From Methylobacterium mesophilicum (GTDB taxonomy: Bacteria; Pseudomonadota; Alphaproteobacteria; Rhizobiales; Beijerinckiaceae), in assembly GCF_022179445.1 (NCBI RefSeq), contig NZ_BPQU01000038.1:1-43963 (forward strand): a DNA stretch of 43,963 nucleotides, written 5' to 3'. Each line of letters begins with the position of its first letter. The stretch's first letter is position 1. Positions 1 through 8,817 of the stretch are shown one piece after another. The notes under the pieces are model-generated. The model made no database searches, was not told the DNA's origin, and saw nothing but the letters and a program-made list of their open reading frames with translations. The position numbers were made by a program, and so were the translations under genes.

Positions 1-79
1 GGTCCCCGATGTCCATGATGCGCGAATCATGGTGACGCAGAGAGTCAGAACCTCGTCGAAAATGCAACTGTAATGCTAA

Positions 80-260
80 ATCGAAGCGTTCAACGGCCGC
101 CTACGGGCGGAGTGCCTGAACGCCTGGTGGTTCCTGTCGCTGGCCGAAGCCCGCGAGCGCATCGAGGACTGGAGGCGCCACTATAACTAACATCGACCCC
201 CTGCGGCCCTGGGCGGCGTGACACCCCGAGCCTTCGCCAACCAAGCTGTCACAGCCCGGG
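80..260 (+). pseudogene. IS3-family transposase OrfB C-terminal remnant
   Basis: Reading from 80 gives IEAFNGRLRAECLN, then a stretch ending WRRHYN, an in-frame TAA at about 188, then HRPPAALGG and TPRAF. This is the C-terminal end of the DDE integrase core of IS3-family OrfB proteins, which carries the catalytic Glu region (E-x-FNGRLR-x-ECLN) and the closing HRP-x-x-ALGG-x-TP motif. A stop codon precedes residue 1, the usual Glu after HYN is a stop, and nothing upstream in the window looks like transposase. It is a dead fragment of under 60 codons. Family assignment is firm; which IS it came from cannot be told. Confidence 0.8.
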
Positions 261-837
261 AACTTGCATAGGCCGTGGGCCACAAACGGGGTCAATTCCA
301 AACATGGCTCGAAGCCATATCTCAGGGAGGATCACTCTTCAGGGGACGGGCCACGCTCGCCACAAGCTTAGAAGTACTCAATTTGCTCCCCGTAGCGCGG
401 GGAGGACGCCGGTCCGACGTCCTCCATGTCATCTCCCGGTCCATACGCTCGTAGGTTCAATCCGGATTTGGGCAGGTAAGGTTGGAAATCGTCAGGTACC
501 GACCCTCAAGGCAATTTTTCGACTTTTACCTTGAGCGATGCACAAATCTTACCTCCATAGCGATCATAGGAACCAACCTCAAATCGTTTTTTACAAATTA
601 TGCTTCTCAATGACGACTAACCGAGAAGCAAATTCGACTATCTTCTGCCTCACGCCGCAACAGCTGTGAGCGGAAGCGGAGTTCGTTCGCTTGTTTTTCT
701 AAGTACCTAACAAACCTCGGCTTTTTCCGCGCTCTCACCCCAGATGCGTCATGAGGATCAATCCTTGTAGATACGAAAGTTTGGAACGTAGGAGCGCGGC
801 CGGCCTCATCCTGCTCTATCAGGCCGGATCAAGGCAA
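261..837. other. Gene-poor stretch left of the transposition operon
   Basis: I see no convincing gene here. It is more AT-rich than its surroundings from about 500 to 720. It contains an inverted repeat with 8-bp arms (TGCTTCTC at 601-608, GAGAAGCA at 623-630) and two loosely similar tracts (AACCAACCTC near 573 and AACAAACCTC near 709, each followed by a T-run). These might belong to the end of the Tn7-like element, where TnsB-binding repeats are expected, but I could not define an end or a target duplication. Confidence 0.4.
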
Positions 838-869
838 TAAAAAACCCGCGGCCGAAGCCGCGGGTTTTT
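838..869. terminator. Bidirectional intrinsic terminator after tniQ
   Basis: A perfect 8-bp stem (CCCGCGGC at 845-852, GCCGCGGG at 857-864) with a CGAA loop is flanked by an A-rich run on the left and TTTTT at 865-869. Read on the minus strand it ends transcription of the tnsA-tnsB-tnsC-tniQ operon, whose last stop lies at 888. Read on the plus strand it would also work. It is the strongest Rho-independent terminator I see in the window. Confidence 0.88.
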
Positions 870-887
870 GGCAGGCATACTATAACT

Positions 888-2807
888 TTAAAATATTATA
901 GATTTATCTCCGTATTTATCTAACCTTCTAGTCGGACGATTTCTTCGAAAGTTGATTTCAATCCCTTTTAAACTTTCGATATCAACTCTCTTATAGATAT
1001 CGCTACCGTTTTTTTCTCGCGTGAATTTTGGAGCAATGTTCGTTCGCTGAATCCCGAGCCTCAATGTTCGAGGAGCTATGCAGAGCTGACGCGCTAGAGC
1101 CGTCAACAAAATATACTCGCGCTCGAACGCTTCGAGAGCATGATATGGTACGACTTTTATCAACTGTCTTTTGACAGGATGACGGGCGTCAACAGTCGGC
1201 AGAACACCAGTCGCCAAGAGTTTCGTACCGGTCTTGTCGGAGATCCCGAGTCGCCGCTCCAGGCAACTCTTTGTAAGTCCGGGGAGCGCGTCTCTTCGAA
1301 CAAGATTTTTTACTTCGACGGGATCGACTTCGACGGCGAGAAGCCCTCCTTCTCCGGGTGGTCTCCGAACATCCAACAGGCGGCCGTCCAATATCAGTTG
1401 CATGACTTCGGCCAGAGAGCAGTTCGCTCTGCGGGAGGCTTGCATTACGTCGATCCAACTGCCTTCCTGATTCGACCGTTCGCGGTAGTTCGCCTTTGAA
1501 AGTATGGCTTGACGAAGCTCCTCAATGTGGCCTCGTTCGAACGAGAACGAGCTGATGTCCGGCGTCGGCCGCTGGAATGGTCGGATCAGACCATGTGCAA
1601 GAAATGAAACGACGTGCGTTCTGGTGATGCCGAGGTAGGCTTGGGTTGCCTTCAAAGAAAGGCAATTCGCAGCCTTAGCAAGGAAGGCCTCGGTCGATTC
1701 ATCAGCAGGGAACAGCAGTTCGTGATCCCTGAGGTCGGGCCGCTCGTCGACGACGCCGGCCTCAATGAGCATCTTCCGCAAGGATCTCGTAACCCGACCT
1801 GTCGCGCGCGATGCTGTATAGACCGAATAGATACGTCTGTTCGCTAGAACTCGACCGCAAACAATGCTGCCCGGTTCCAACGGCATCGTCGAAAAGCAAT
1901 GCTCGGCCACGATATCGCGAATAGGATCGAACGATTCGGGTGCGGTTTGGAGCCATCCCATGAACGAGCCGAAGTAGGCTTGAGCCTTCTGGGTCAGGGT
2001 ATGCCTCCGAGGATAGTTGTCGCGTTGGCTCGCCAACCAGGCATCGAGCCCCGAGGATCCTGCAGCTAAAATCGCGAAGCCGGCGTAGCCCGCATGCCAC
2101 CAGTCTTCACCGCTCAAACTACGGAAGGAGACATCGCGGCCAAAGACGTCGACCGCTCCGATCGCTTCGGATGTTTTTGCGACAACGTGGAAGGGGAGGG
2201 CGTCAAGAAAAGCGTTCGAACCGCCGCGGCTGTCCAGACGTGCCTGGAGATAGCGTTCGAGATGTGAGGCCTCGCGTTTGGAAGCGCCGGCTACGATCTC
2301 GGGGAGGCGGCCAAGGGCTTGTCTCAAAACAAGCGTAAAATCATGTGCTCGCTCGGGTCTGCTCTCGTGACCAATGTCTACCAACGCGCACCTATGATTG
2401 GCACAGGTCCTCAATGACGAGATCTGCCACCGTCCTCGCCCGTATGCTACCGGTGCCCATGCGTCCCTGCCGAGGCCGACATCCTCTTGGATACAAAGTG
2501 GGCAAGCACGAATATCCGTCCGCTCCAGAGCCGAAAGCGGCAGTTCGACACCTTGGAAAACAAACGAATTTCGGGCCGTACGCCTGATGGAATGCAGGCG
2601 GAGCTCGTTCGCATCGATACCGGAGCCTTGGGCCAGCGAGTCAAGTACGATCTCGGTTCCATCAAAAACGTCTCGGAAGCTCGTTCCCATGTCCCTACAG
2701 AAGTCGAACGCCGATACGGCGCCGTAGCGACGGGCAAGCCTCGAGACGTAGCTGCTGGCACTCTCACCGTAGCCGAGTGGCAAGCTGCGATGCATCTTCT
2801 GGAACAT
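888..2807 (-). CDS. tniQ: TniQ/TnsD-family target-selection protein
   Basis: In Tn7-like systems TniQ/TnsD proteins choose the insertion site and hand it to TnsC. The 639-residue product opens with the TniQ signature (SLPLGYGESASSYVSRLA) and carries a zinc-binding CPLC at residues 102-105 followed by CANH at 135-138. The long C-terminal half has several helix-turn-helix-like segments, for example around TQAYLGITRTHVV and ARQLCIAPRTLRLG. That length resembles TnsD-type, sequence-specific TniQ more than the short CRISPR-associated type. I chose ATG at 2807, 8 nt past the tnsC stop and preceded by an AGGGGG-like site. A longer open frame to 2927 would overlap tnsC by over 100 nt and lacks family similarity. 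The attachment site it reads is unknown. Confidence 0.9.
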   Translation of the reverse strand: MFQKMHRSLPLGYGESASSYVSRLARRYGAVSAFDFCRDMGTSFRDVFDGTEIVLDSLAQGSGIDANELRLHSIRRTARNSFVFQGVELPLSALERTDIRACPLCIQEDVGLGRDAWAPVAYGRGRWQISSLRTCANHRCALVDIGHESRPERAHDFTLVLRQALGRLPEIVAGASKREASHLERYLQARLDSRGGSNAFLDALPFHVVAKTSEAIGAVDVFGRDVSFRSLSGEDWWHAGYAGFAILAAGSSGLDAWLASQRDNYPRRHTLTQKAQAYFGSFMGWLQTAPESFDPIRDIVAEHCFSTMPLEPGSIVCGRVLANRRIYSVYTASRATGRVTRSLRKMLIEAGVVDERPDLRDHELLFPADESTEAFLAKAANCLSLKATQAYLGITRTHVVSFLAHGLIRPFQRPTPDISSFSFERGHIEELRQAILSKANYRERSNQEGSWIDVMQASRRANCSLAEVMQLILDGRLLDVRRPPGEGGLLAVEVDPVEVKNLVRRDALPGLTKSCLERRLGISDKTGTKLLATGVLPTVDARHPVKRQLIKVVPYHALEAFEREYILLTALARQLCIAPRTLRLGIQRTNIAPKFTREKNGSDIYKRVDIESLKGIEINFRRNRPTRRLDKYGDKSIIF

Positions 2808-2815
2808 GACGCCCC

Positions 2816-3868
2816 CTATACCGCGCCTTGAGCGAACGGGTCTGCCGGGCGCCCGTGATCGAATAGCTTGAGGGTCTCGACAGTCTGCCACCCGCTGCAG
2901 ATGTAAGGATTGAGCTCGTCGGGCCAACCGACGGCGGTGTGGACCGCCGCAGCGAAACTGGCGACGCGCAACGTCCGGTCCGGCGACAGTTTTGCGGCGT
3001 CGATCGCGTATCTGATCAGATCGACGTTTCTGCCGAACATGCCCCGGCAGACATGACGATGACGATGAAGGAATTCGTCCTCCTCGAAGTCGATGTCGAT
3101 CGCAACTCCGGCGAGTTTGGCCAACTCAATGATGAGGGCAGGCAACTCGGCCAGCTCGTCGTCGGACATTTCCGGAATTTCGATTGAGGCGATGACGCGC
3201 CTGAAGGCCTGCCCGTCGCCCTCAATGATCCTGTCGATCTCCGGGAGCCCTGAAAGAATCAAACCGAACGGACAGTCCATCCGGTCCGGCAGCTCCTTGA
3301 TCTTATCGCGGACCTTCCTCAACTCGGCATCCGTCTTGATGCGTCCGACGTGTGCGAACTCGTCGAAGTGGAGGATGTGCGTGCCGCTGGCGCGGAGAGC
3401 TCGGATGCACTTCTCCCAGACAACAGTTTCGCTCTGCGACTGCGGCAGGGACATGTCGAAGTGCGCCGAGAGGATGTGGAGTCCCAGGCCCTTGAAGGTG
3501 CATCCGGAGGGGACGTCGATTGTCTTGACCGGACAATCGGACCCCATCACTCGGTAGCCCGGGAAAAATTGAGGAAATTCGCGGATTGACCGTTTGATGG
3601 CGAAGGACTTGCCGGCTCCGGAGTATCCAGACACGAACATGACCGGTGCGGTGAGGTCGGGCACCGGAACTAGATCGGACGCGTCGTACTCCTCCGCCGG
3701 CAACGGCGCGTCGTAGACGAGTCCGTAGAGGGAACGGTGTTCGCCCTCGACAATCTGTGCGAGCCCGGGATTTCCCCGGGCTCTGAGCGTCTCTGAGTAG
3801 GTCTTTAAAAGACCGAGTTGAACGCTCTGGACCGAGATGGTCTCGATCAGTTTGCTCCGCAGGTCCAT
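2816..3868 (-). CDS. tnsC: TnsC/TniB-family AAA+ transposition regulator
   Basis: This ATPase assembles on target DNA, links TniQ to the TnsB transposase and gives target immunity in related elements. Of 350 residues, the Walker A motif is GYSGAGKS at 81-88, Walker B is HILHFDE at about 164-170, and a sensor-1-like LILSGLPE follows. The ATG at 3868 sits 1 nt past the tnsB stop, and the stop at 2816 is 8 nt before tniQ, so translation is probably coupled along the operon. Family is clear; TnsC and TniB names are interchangeable here, and the neighbouring TnsA genes favour TnsC. Confidence 0.92.
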   Translation of the reverse strand: MDLRSKLIETISVQSVQLGLLKTYSETLRARGNPGLAQIVEGEHRSLYGLVYDAPLPAEEYDASDLVPVPDLTAPVMFVSGYSGAGKSFAIKRSIREFPQFFPGYRVMGSDCPVKTIDVPSGCTFKGLGLHILSAHFDMSLPQSQSETVVWEKCIRALRASGTHILHFDEFAHVGRIKTDAELRKVRDKIKELPDRMDCPFGLILSGLPEIDRIIEGDGQAFRRVIASIEIPEMSDDELAELPALIIELAKLAGVAIDIDFEEDEFLHRHRHVCRGMFGRNVDLIRYAIDAAKLSPDRTLRVASFAAAVHTAVGWPDELNPYICSGWQTVETLKLFDHGRPADPFAQGAV

Positions 3869-3869
3869 C

Positions 3870-6086
3870 CTACTTGGCGTCCTTTATGATCCAGCTGGAC
3901 TTGCGAGGCTTCGGCGGCTTTTCAACTTCGACGGCAGCCTGGACCGGCACCTCTTGAACAGCGGGCATCGGGCTCTTCGCCGCAGACGTGGCGAATCTGA
4001 GCGCCTTCCGGGAGGATACCCCTTCGTGAACGACCGCCTTCGCAGCCTCCGTCGACCTTATGGTGATCCCCAGGCGCCGCTCAGCTGAGGCGACGAGCTT
4101 GGCATCGGGGCGCGTCGGTCCGAGAGCGGCGCGCGCGATTGCCGCGGCACTGGTTTCCATCAGCTCGCGGCGAGCCGCGTGGACGATGCCGGCATGGATT
4201 TCGGCCTGCGCACCGAACTTCTTCCGGAGCGTTGCCAACGCCTGCACGTGGAGCGTCAGCGGGACTCCCGTCAGCGTCTCGTCCACGGCAGGAACAGCCA
4301 TCCAGTCTTCGCCGAACTTGACGCTGACCACGCCGAGATCGAACTGATCGAGCGACACTTCGAGCACGCCATCACCATTCACGCGACGCCACTTTTGCAA
4401 GGCATCGCTCTGGTAGTGGTTTCCGAGAACCTGGATTCCGCGAGCATTCGGTTTACGCGTGAGGCGGATGCCGAAAATCACGCGAACCGCGTTCGGGTTC
4501 GGCGGCGGCGGCATCCCGACGGTCGAGACGAGGCGCTTCCAGGCGTCCATGGGGGTCTCGCCGTTAAGACCCTCGTGGGGGGTGTGATGGTAGATGTCGA
4601 CGATGAAGCGGACGAGCGAGAGAGGCAGCTCGTCGTCACTCAGCGAGGCGCGCGCCTCCGCATCGTAGTCGCCCTTCTCCACGACGTTGTGGAAAGTGCG
4701 ACCCGTGAAGTTGGTGACGAACCCGGTGTGCAGCGTTCCGAGCAAGCGCTCCATCGTGCCGCGGAACTGAGGATTTTTCGCGGGTCCGATCAGGTGCTTC
4801 GCGCGAAGTCCGGCAAGCGCCAACCGGAACTCGTCAGAAATGAACGCACTGCCTGAATCTGTGGCGATGGTCTCGATCCCGGTGTGCATCGGCCATGGTG
4901 CCCCACACGATGATGCCGCCGCGAGGAAGCTCTTGTCGATGACCGCGAGATGAGCCGCGTTAAGAGCCGCTGCCGCGTTGGGCGTGCGGGTGACCGAAAG
5001 GCCGAGCACGCAGCGGCTCGCATGGTCGATCACCGGGACCACCCACAGCGTCCCGCTCTTCTTAAGGAGTTCCTGCCGATACGGGTTCAGCATCGCCCAG
5101 ACGCCCGTCTGCTTGAGTAGCGTCATGAGGGACAGGCGGCCCTCGTCGATGTAGGCCAAGGCCCCCGGATAGGGCGCCTCGACCCCCGGTCCGACGATCG
5201 CATATTCCCGCCTCGCGGCCTCGATCCCCTTTCGGGCCGCGAGCACGTCGAAGCGATCGAGCTTGTTGATCGCCTTGCGGAAAGTCTTCTCGCTGCACGG
5301 GACGAGAGGCCTCTTCCTCTCCTCGGCCCGCGCGACGTTCAGCTTGTCGATACTGGCGAGAAAATCGAAGTAGCACTTCGCCTTCGAAGGGCGGCGCTCG
5401 TCCGCATAGGCCGCAACGTACCTCGGCATGATCGCGAGAACCTCCGGATCGACCGGCGACTCTCGACGCCCGCAGTTGTTGTAGTGATCGACCAGAGCGA
5501 GGGGATTGCGGCCGGCTGCAATATAGAGCTTCGTTTTCCGCTGGAGGGTGTATTCGCTCGGCGGACGGCGGAACATGATCTCTTCGCCTCCACTCGGCCG
5601 GCTTTCCTGAGGACCGTTCGCGGAAGGTGCTGCGTTCGGGTTGCGGGGTTCGGAGCGCCGCGCGCCAACGTACTGCCCAGTCCGCTTCAGGATCAGGATT
5701 TCGAGGGCGGCCCGGAAGCCTTTAAGCGTCTTCGGAAAGGTACCCCGATCGCTGCCGTTCAACGCCAGGAATTCGTCGCAGTACCACTGGTTCTCGAGCA
5801 CCTTGAGCTGCGTCTCGCGCGGCAGATCGGCGAACGACCCGAAGGCGCTGGTCAGGCGCGCTCCCGCCGCCGTATCGCAGAAGTAGCCGCGCGTGATCTC
5901 GAGACGGCCCTCGATTTTGTACTGCCAGATGGTGTCATGGGAGAATTCCTCCTTCAGATCGGGAGTGTATCGCCGCTCCATGACGTAACCATCCGGGTAG
6001 GTGTCGTGAAAGCAGTACTCAATATTTCGGATTGAGATGAGGTCATGACGCTGGATCAGAACGATGGGTGTCGGGAATACGGGCAT
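3870..6086 (-). CDS. tnsB: TnsB/TniA-family DDE transposase
   Basis: This is the recombinase that joins the 3' transposon ends to target DNA. In the 738-residue product the retroviral-type catalytic triad is visible as D354 (PVIDHASR), D410 (ATDSGSAF) and E446 (RGTMERLLG), with 35 residues between the last two, a typical DDE spacing. The N-terminal 300 residues should hold the end-binding domains and the C-terminus the TnsC-contacting tail (basic, ending WIIKDAK). The start is fixed by AAGGAG 8 nt upstream of ATG 6086, inside the end of the tnsA-like gene. All catalytic residues are present, so the enzyme is probably active. Confidence 0.93.
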   Translation of the reverse strand: MPVFPTPIVLIQRHDLISIRNIEYCFHDTYPDGYVMERRYTPDLKEEFSHDTIWQYKIEGRLEITRGYFCDTAAGARLTSAFGSFADLPRETQLKVLENQWYCDEFLALNGSDRGTFPKTLKGFRAALEILILKRTGQYVGARRSEPRNPNAAPSANGPQESRPSGGEEIMFRRPPSEYTLQRKTKLYIAAGRNPLALVDHYNNCGRRESPVDPEVLAIMPRYVAAYADERRPSKAKCYFDFLASIDKLNVARAEERKRPLVPCSEKTFRKAINKLDRFDVLAARKGIEAARREYAIVGPGVEAPYPGALAYIDEGRLSLMTLLKQTGVWAMLNPYRQELLKKSGTLWVVPVIDHASRCVLGLSVTRTPNAAAALNAAHLAVIDKSFLAAASSCGAPWPMHTGIETIATDSGSAFISDEFRLALAGLRAKHLIGPAKNPQFRGTMERLLGTLHTGFVTNFTGRTFHNVVEKGDYDAEARASLSDDELPLSLVRFIVDIYHHTPHEGLNGETPMDAWKRLVSTVGMPPPPNPNAVRVIFGIRLTRKPNARGIQVLGNHYQSDALQKWRRVNGDGVLEVSLDQFDLGVVSVKFGEDWMAVPAVDETLTGVPLTLHVQALATLRKKFGAQAEIHAGIVHAARRELMETSAAAIARAALGPTRPDAKLVASAERRLGITIRSTEAAKAVVHEGVSSRKALRFATSAAKSPMPAVQEVPVQAAVEVEKPPKPRKSSWIIKDAK

Positions 6087-6098
6087 GGCGGATGCTCC

Positions 6099-6917
6099 TT
6101 ACTTTCCACTCTTGCGATAAACTTTGAGCGCGGGTGTGATCCGCGCGGGGATCGTTGGCACGAGAATGTCGGCCGCGACGCACCTCACGACAGAACGAAA
6201 GGCCGAGCCCGTGCCTGCGCGGCCTACGATCCAGGCAATGGGAACCACGCCAAGAAGGCCGTCCACGATCTCGGCGACGATCCCGTCGACATCCGAGGGC
6301 GGGTCGCGTCGACAGGCCTGCTTCAGTCTGGCGTTGAAGACGTCCGTCTTATCGGCGTCCGCCTCGGTCACGATGGCGACCTCGTCGGCTGCCGACCGGG
6401 GGAGTTGCGGCGCAAGCAGGCGCATGCGGCTCTCGAACCTGCCGTCGACAAGCTTTTCGATTGGTCGATAGGCCAGCAGATCGACGTGATCCCCGAGATA
6501 ACGAACCCTAAAGTCGAAGGTGTGCTTCGATTCCTTGCCCTCTTGATCAATATATCGGATGGCGGACGGCTGCTCGACGATCTCGATGACATCCTGACGA
6601 ACGGACAGGATGTCGCAAATATTAGATTCTCCTTCGGACTCGAAGTACCGAATACGATCATCCAGTCCGACCGTATGGCCGCGAAACGACGCGGTGGACT
6701 TCAACGGCGGCTTTCGGCTTGCCAGCGAAGGCAAGGGGTACCGGAAGACGTGTTCCGAGATGCGGTTTACAGGTTCGATTGCCAAAGTCGGTCTCCATAA
6801 CCAGGCGCGCGTTAACCAGCGCGGCCGAAAGCCTCGACGCGAGCCTGCTAAGCCCGCATTGCGTGTTGCGAGGGGAGTCCGAAGGTGAGATACCGAAGTC
6901 GTCCGCAGCGCGGACAT
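6099..6917 (-). CDS. tnsA: TnsA-like transposase endonuclease subunit 1
   Basis: In Tn7, TnsA cuts the 5' strands at the transposon ends using E63, D114, Q130 and K132. Here RYFESEGES supplies the Glu and TFDFRV the Asp. The position expected to read E-x-K-P instead reads A-Y-R-P, 16 residues after the Asp. Catalytic Gln/Glu and Lys are therefore replaced by Ala and Arg. The N-terminus is uncertain: ATG 6917 gives 272 residues with a weak ribosome site. TTG 6785, preceded by GGAGA at 6-nt spacing, gives 228 residues and begins where the sequence starts to look coding. It is the first gene of the tns operon, 12 nt before tnsB. The family call rests on motif pattern and context. Confidence 0.75.
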   Translation of the reverse strand: MSALRTTSVSHLRTPLATRNAGLAGSRRGFRPRWLTRAWLWRPTLAIEPVNRISEHVFRYPLPSLASRKPPLKSTASFRGHTVGLDDRIRYFESEGESNICDILSVRQDVIEIVEQPSAIRYIDQEGKESKHTFDFRVRYLGDHVDLLAYRPIEKLVDGRFESRMRLLAPQLPRSAADEVAIVTEADADKTDVFNARLKQACRRDPPSDVDGIVAEIVDGLLGVVPIAWIVGRAGTGSAFRSVVRCVAADILVPTIPARITPALKVYRKSGK

Positions 6918-7364
6918 GACTCGTCGGTCGTCCAGGCGGGAAGCCTGTTCGTAGCCCTCGGGTGCCCCGGCGGCGGGATCTATCGGCGCAGTTGTCAGCT
7001 GTTGGGCCGAAGATCCTCTGGGTGCTCTTGAAGGTGCGCGGTCTGCTAGGGCGTGCGCCTTCAACAGAATCTCTCAGCGCACTGGACGTTACGCAGCAAC
7101 GCTGCGAGTTCGTCAGACGTGATCGACCCAGCCTCAAAGATGAGGCGTCGGATGCTATGATTGGGGTGCCATCAGGCTACGTGGTCCTGGCCGACGATGC
7201 GGCTTTTGCCTCGCCCGAGCTCGGAGAATGCTCAGGTGTGCTGGGACCTCAGGGTCGGCCGCGGCGCATGTTTTAAGCGCCTCCGAAAGCAATCGGCCGT
7301 CCGCAATCTGTGCCAGGTACGGCGGTCGTTGGCAAATGGAGTCCGGCGACACCTTCCGGTTCGG
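6918..7364. other. Gap between the two tnsA-like genes
   Basis: No gene can be supported. A 65-codon minus-strand frame (7155-7352, GTG start directly after the upstream gene) has unremarkable composition and no recognisable motif; a GGAAG touches its start codon, too close for normal initiation. An imperfect inverted repeat (TTGAAGG-T-GCGC near 7029, GCGCCTTCAA near 7055) could be a structured leader or a protein-binding site for the tns operon promoter. Confidence 0.35.
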
Positions 7365-8009
7365 TTAACGTATCGTGAGGCCTCGATCCGCTGTGCCTAG
7401 CTGGTCATCGGATGGCAGCGCGCGAACTCGCGGCTTCGATCGCGCGATGCGAGCGTCCGGATGCAGGCCGTCGCGCAGATCGATCGCGAGATCCCCCCTG
7501 CAGACAAGGGATAGGATAGCCTCGAACGGATCGTATCCTTGATCTCGGATGCTGGGCACGAGATCGGAGATGCTGTGTTGCCGACCGTCGCCAACGGCGA
7601 GAAGGACCCGGAGCCGGTCGCCGATCTGGACCAGCAATCTACGGGTCGCCCATACGGCGCGGGCGTCGGATGCCCGAGGTTCGGTCAGCACGAAGGAGCG
7701 TCGCAGAAGCGCCCCGCCGGGTGGGCCCGGACGAAGCGACATGACGTCGGCATCGCGAAGCGCGATGACATGAATGGCTGTCCCGTCGGCGACCAGACGA
7801 AGGTTGAGCGATTCGTCGCCCTCGGTCGTAGGATGTTCATAGTGGATTTCGTCGATCGCCGGATCCAGTGTTACCTGTATCAAAAGATCTCGGTGCCATC
7901 GAAATACATACGGGATCGGGCCAGCGGTTTTGAACGAGATAAATCCGGGATGTCGGACCGTTTGATTTGAAATCGAGCGTACGTTAGCTTCTATGGATTC
8001 AACCTGCAT
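7365..8009 (-). CDS. TnsA-like subunit 2, catalytic residues lost
   Basis: The 214-residue product shares a register with the TnsA-like protein downstream. Where that one has FDFRV and, 16 residues on, the Arg of LAYRP, this one has LNLRL and, exactly 16 residues on, the Arg of IALRD. Both then run through a TE-containing segment to a winged-helix-like end (FEAILSLVCRGDLAIDL here, FRSVVRCVAADILV there). The catalytic Glu is absent and the Asp is Asn, so nuclease activity is unlikely. I prefer ATG 8009, which has GAAGG 9 nt upstream, over ATG 8057, which has none. A structural partner of subunit 1 is the best guess. The homology is my own alignment by eye. Confidence 0.55.
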   Translation of the reverse strand: MQVESIEANVRSISNQTVRHPGFISFKTAGPIPYVFRWHRDLLIQVTLDPAIDEIHYEHPTTEGDESLNLRLVADGTAIHVIALRDADVMSLRPGPPGGALLRRSFVLTEPRASDARAVWATRRLLVQIGDRLRVLLAVGDGRQHSISDLVPSIRDQGYDPFEAILSLVCRGDLAIDLRDGLHPDARIARSKPRVRALPSDDQLGTADRGLTIR

Positions 8010-8323
8010 TTCGATCGACCTTCGTTTGTCTCGATCGATCGCCCTGGACCCAGCCATCGGCGATCGGTCTGGAACTTGATGCCCATATCTCTCCGTCCTG
8101 GCGTCGGTGGGTCGTAGTCTTGGACCCGGAACTCAGGTGCTTCTGTTCTACCAATCTATATGTTGGGCAAACAGGAAAAATTTTCGGGTCAGCTTCTTTT
8201 GTCGGTCCGGGCGGGATATCGATGAATACTCATACAAATGTCGAAGGCATGCACACATATTCAATCATTTTATGAGCGGCACAGCTATCGCGCGGGGTAG
8301 CGGCGGCTAATGTAGGCAGGGTA
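8010..8323. other. AT-rich intergenic stretch upstream of the tns genes
   Basis: This 314-base gap lies upstream of the minus-strand tnsA-like gene and downstream of the minus-strand regulator. It is clearly more AT-rich than its surroundings between about 8150 and 8290, as expected of a promoter region or a transposon-proximal sequence. I see no convincing coding frame; a 67-codon plus-strand frame (8107-8310) has no ribosome site or family resemblance. Confidence 0.4.
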
Positions 8324-8680
8324 TCAATCACTTGGCTCGGATTTAGCCTGATCCGTCGTCTGACCGATCCAGAGCCGAACTGCATCGATGAATTCGCGTC
8401 CGGCTCCGGTGCGGGCTGCCTGCTCCGCCAGCTGGTTCATGACTATGGTGGCCGAACGTGCGAACGCTTTCTCTGCGGCGAGATCGCGAACGACTTCGTG
8501 ATGCGGGCCGAAAGGCATCTCCAAGCTCGTCATCGTGTCGATGAGATAGCGGATCTCGGCAGGCGGACCTTTGCTCGCCCAGTTGTGGACCGTTCTTTCG
8601 GTGACACCGATCTCCGAAGCGAAGCCGACCTGCGTACGTCCCAGGAGTCGCAGCCTATGTTTGAACTCTGATCCGGTCAT
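8324..8680 (-). CDS. XRE-type helix-turn-helix protein
   Basis: A 118-residue protein whose first 45 residues form a Cro/CI-type helix-turn-helix: MTGSEFKHRLRLLG, then TQVGFASEIGV-TERTVHNWASKG, the usual turn and recognition helix. The remainder, rich in Ala, Glu and Arg, may dimerise. ATG 8680 fits the family start; an in-frame GTG at 8695 with AGGCGA upstream would add five residues. It lies upstream of, and in the same direction as, the tnsA-like genes but is separated from them by the 314-base AT-rich gap, so co-transcription is not shown. Transposon cargo or transposition control are both possible. Confidence 0.65.
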   Translation of the reverse strand: MTGSEFKHRLRLLGRTQVGFASEIGVTERTVHNWASKGPPAEIRYLIDTMTSLEMPFGPHHEVVRDLAAEKAFARSATIVMNQLAEQAARTGAGREFIDAVRLWIGQTTDQAKSEPSD

Positions 8681-8817
8681 GACCCGCCGAACCACCTGCT
8701 TCGCCTTGAAGGAACCGTATGAGAAGCCACGATGCGTAACACGTTGTAGACGATCGCCCCCTCATGAAACGAAGGAACGACGAAGCCTTCATAGGGTCAG
8801 CCGGGGAGTTTCGATCC

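Larger units (their letters stand above)
870..8009 (-). mobile_element. Tn7-like transposition module (boundaries not resolved)
   Basis: The module reads, in transcription order, TnsA-like 2 (7365-8009), a gap, TnsA-like 1, TnsB, TnsC and TniQ. The last four are packed with 12, 1 and 8 nt between them, so they form one operon. TnsB length (738 aa) and the presence of TnsA-type proteins place it with Tn7-like rather than Tn5053/Tn402-like elements, which lack TnsA and have a shorter TniA. No resolvase, Cas gene or CRISPR array is present. I could not find terminal TGT/ACA ends, TnsB-binding repeats or a target duplication, so the span given is only the gene block. Confidence 0.8.

Noticed and set aside
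448..476. A GGTTCAATCC word resembling a tRNA T-arm
   Set aside because: The flanking bases do not form the T-stem, and no acceptor, D or anticodon arms can be built around it.
304..534. 76-codon open frame on the plus strand
   Set aside because: No ribosome site, arginine/proline-rich shadow-like composition and no motif; it lies in a decayed stretch.
7155..7352. 65-codon frame just after the second tnsA-like gene
   Set aside because: The GGAAG touches the start codon and the product resembles nothing; possible but not supportable.
8107..8310. 67-codon frame in the AT-rich gap before the XRE gene
   Set aside because: No ribosome site and no family resemblance; more likely control DNA.
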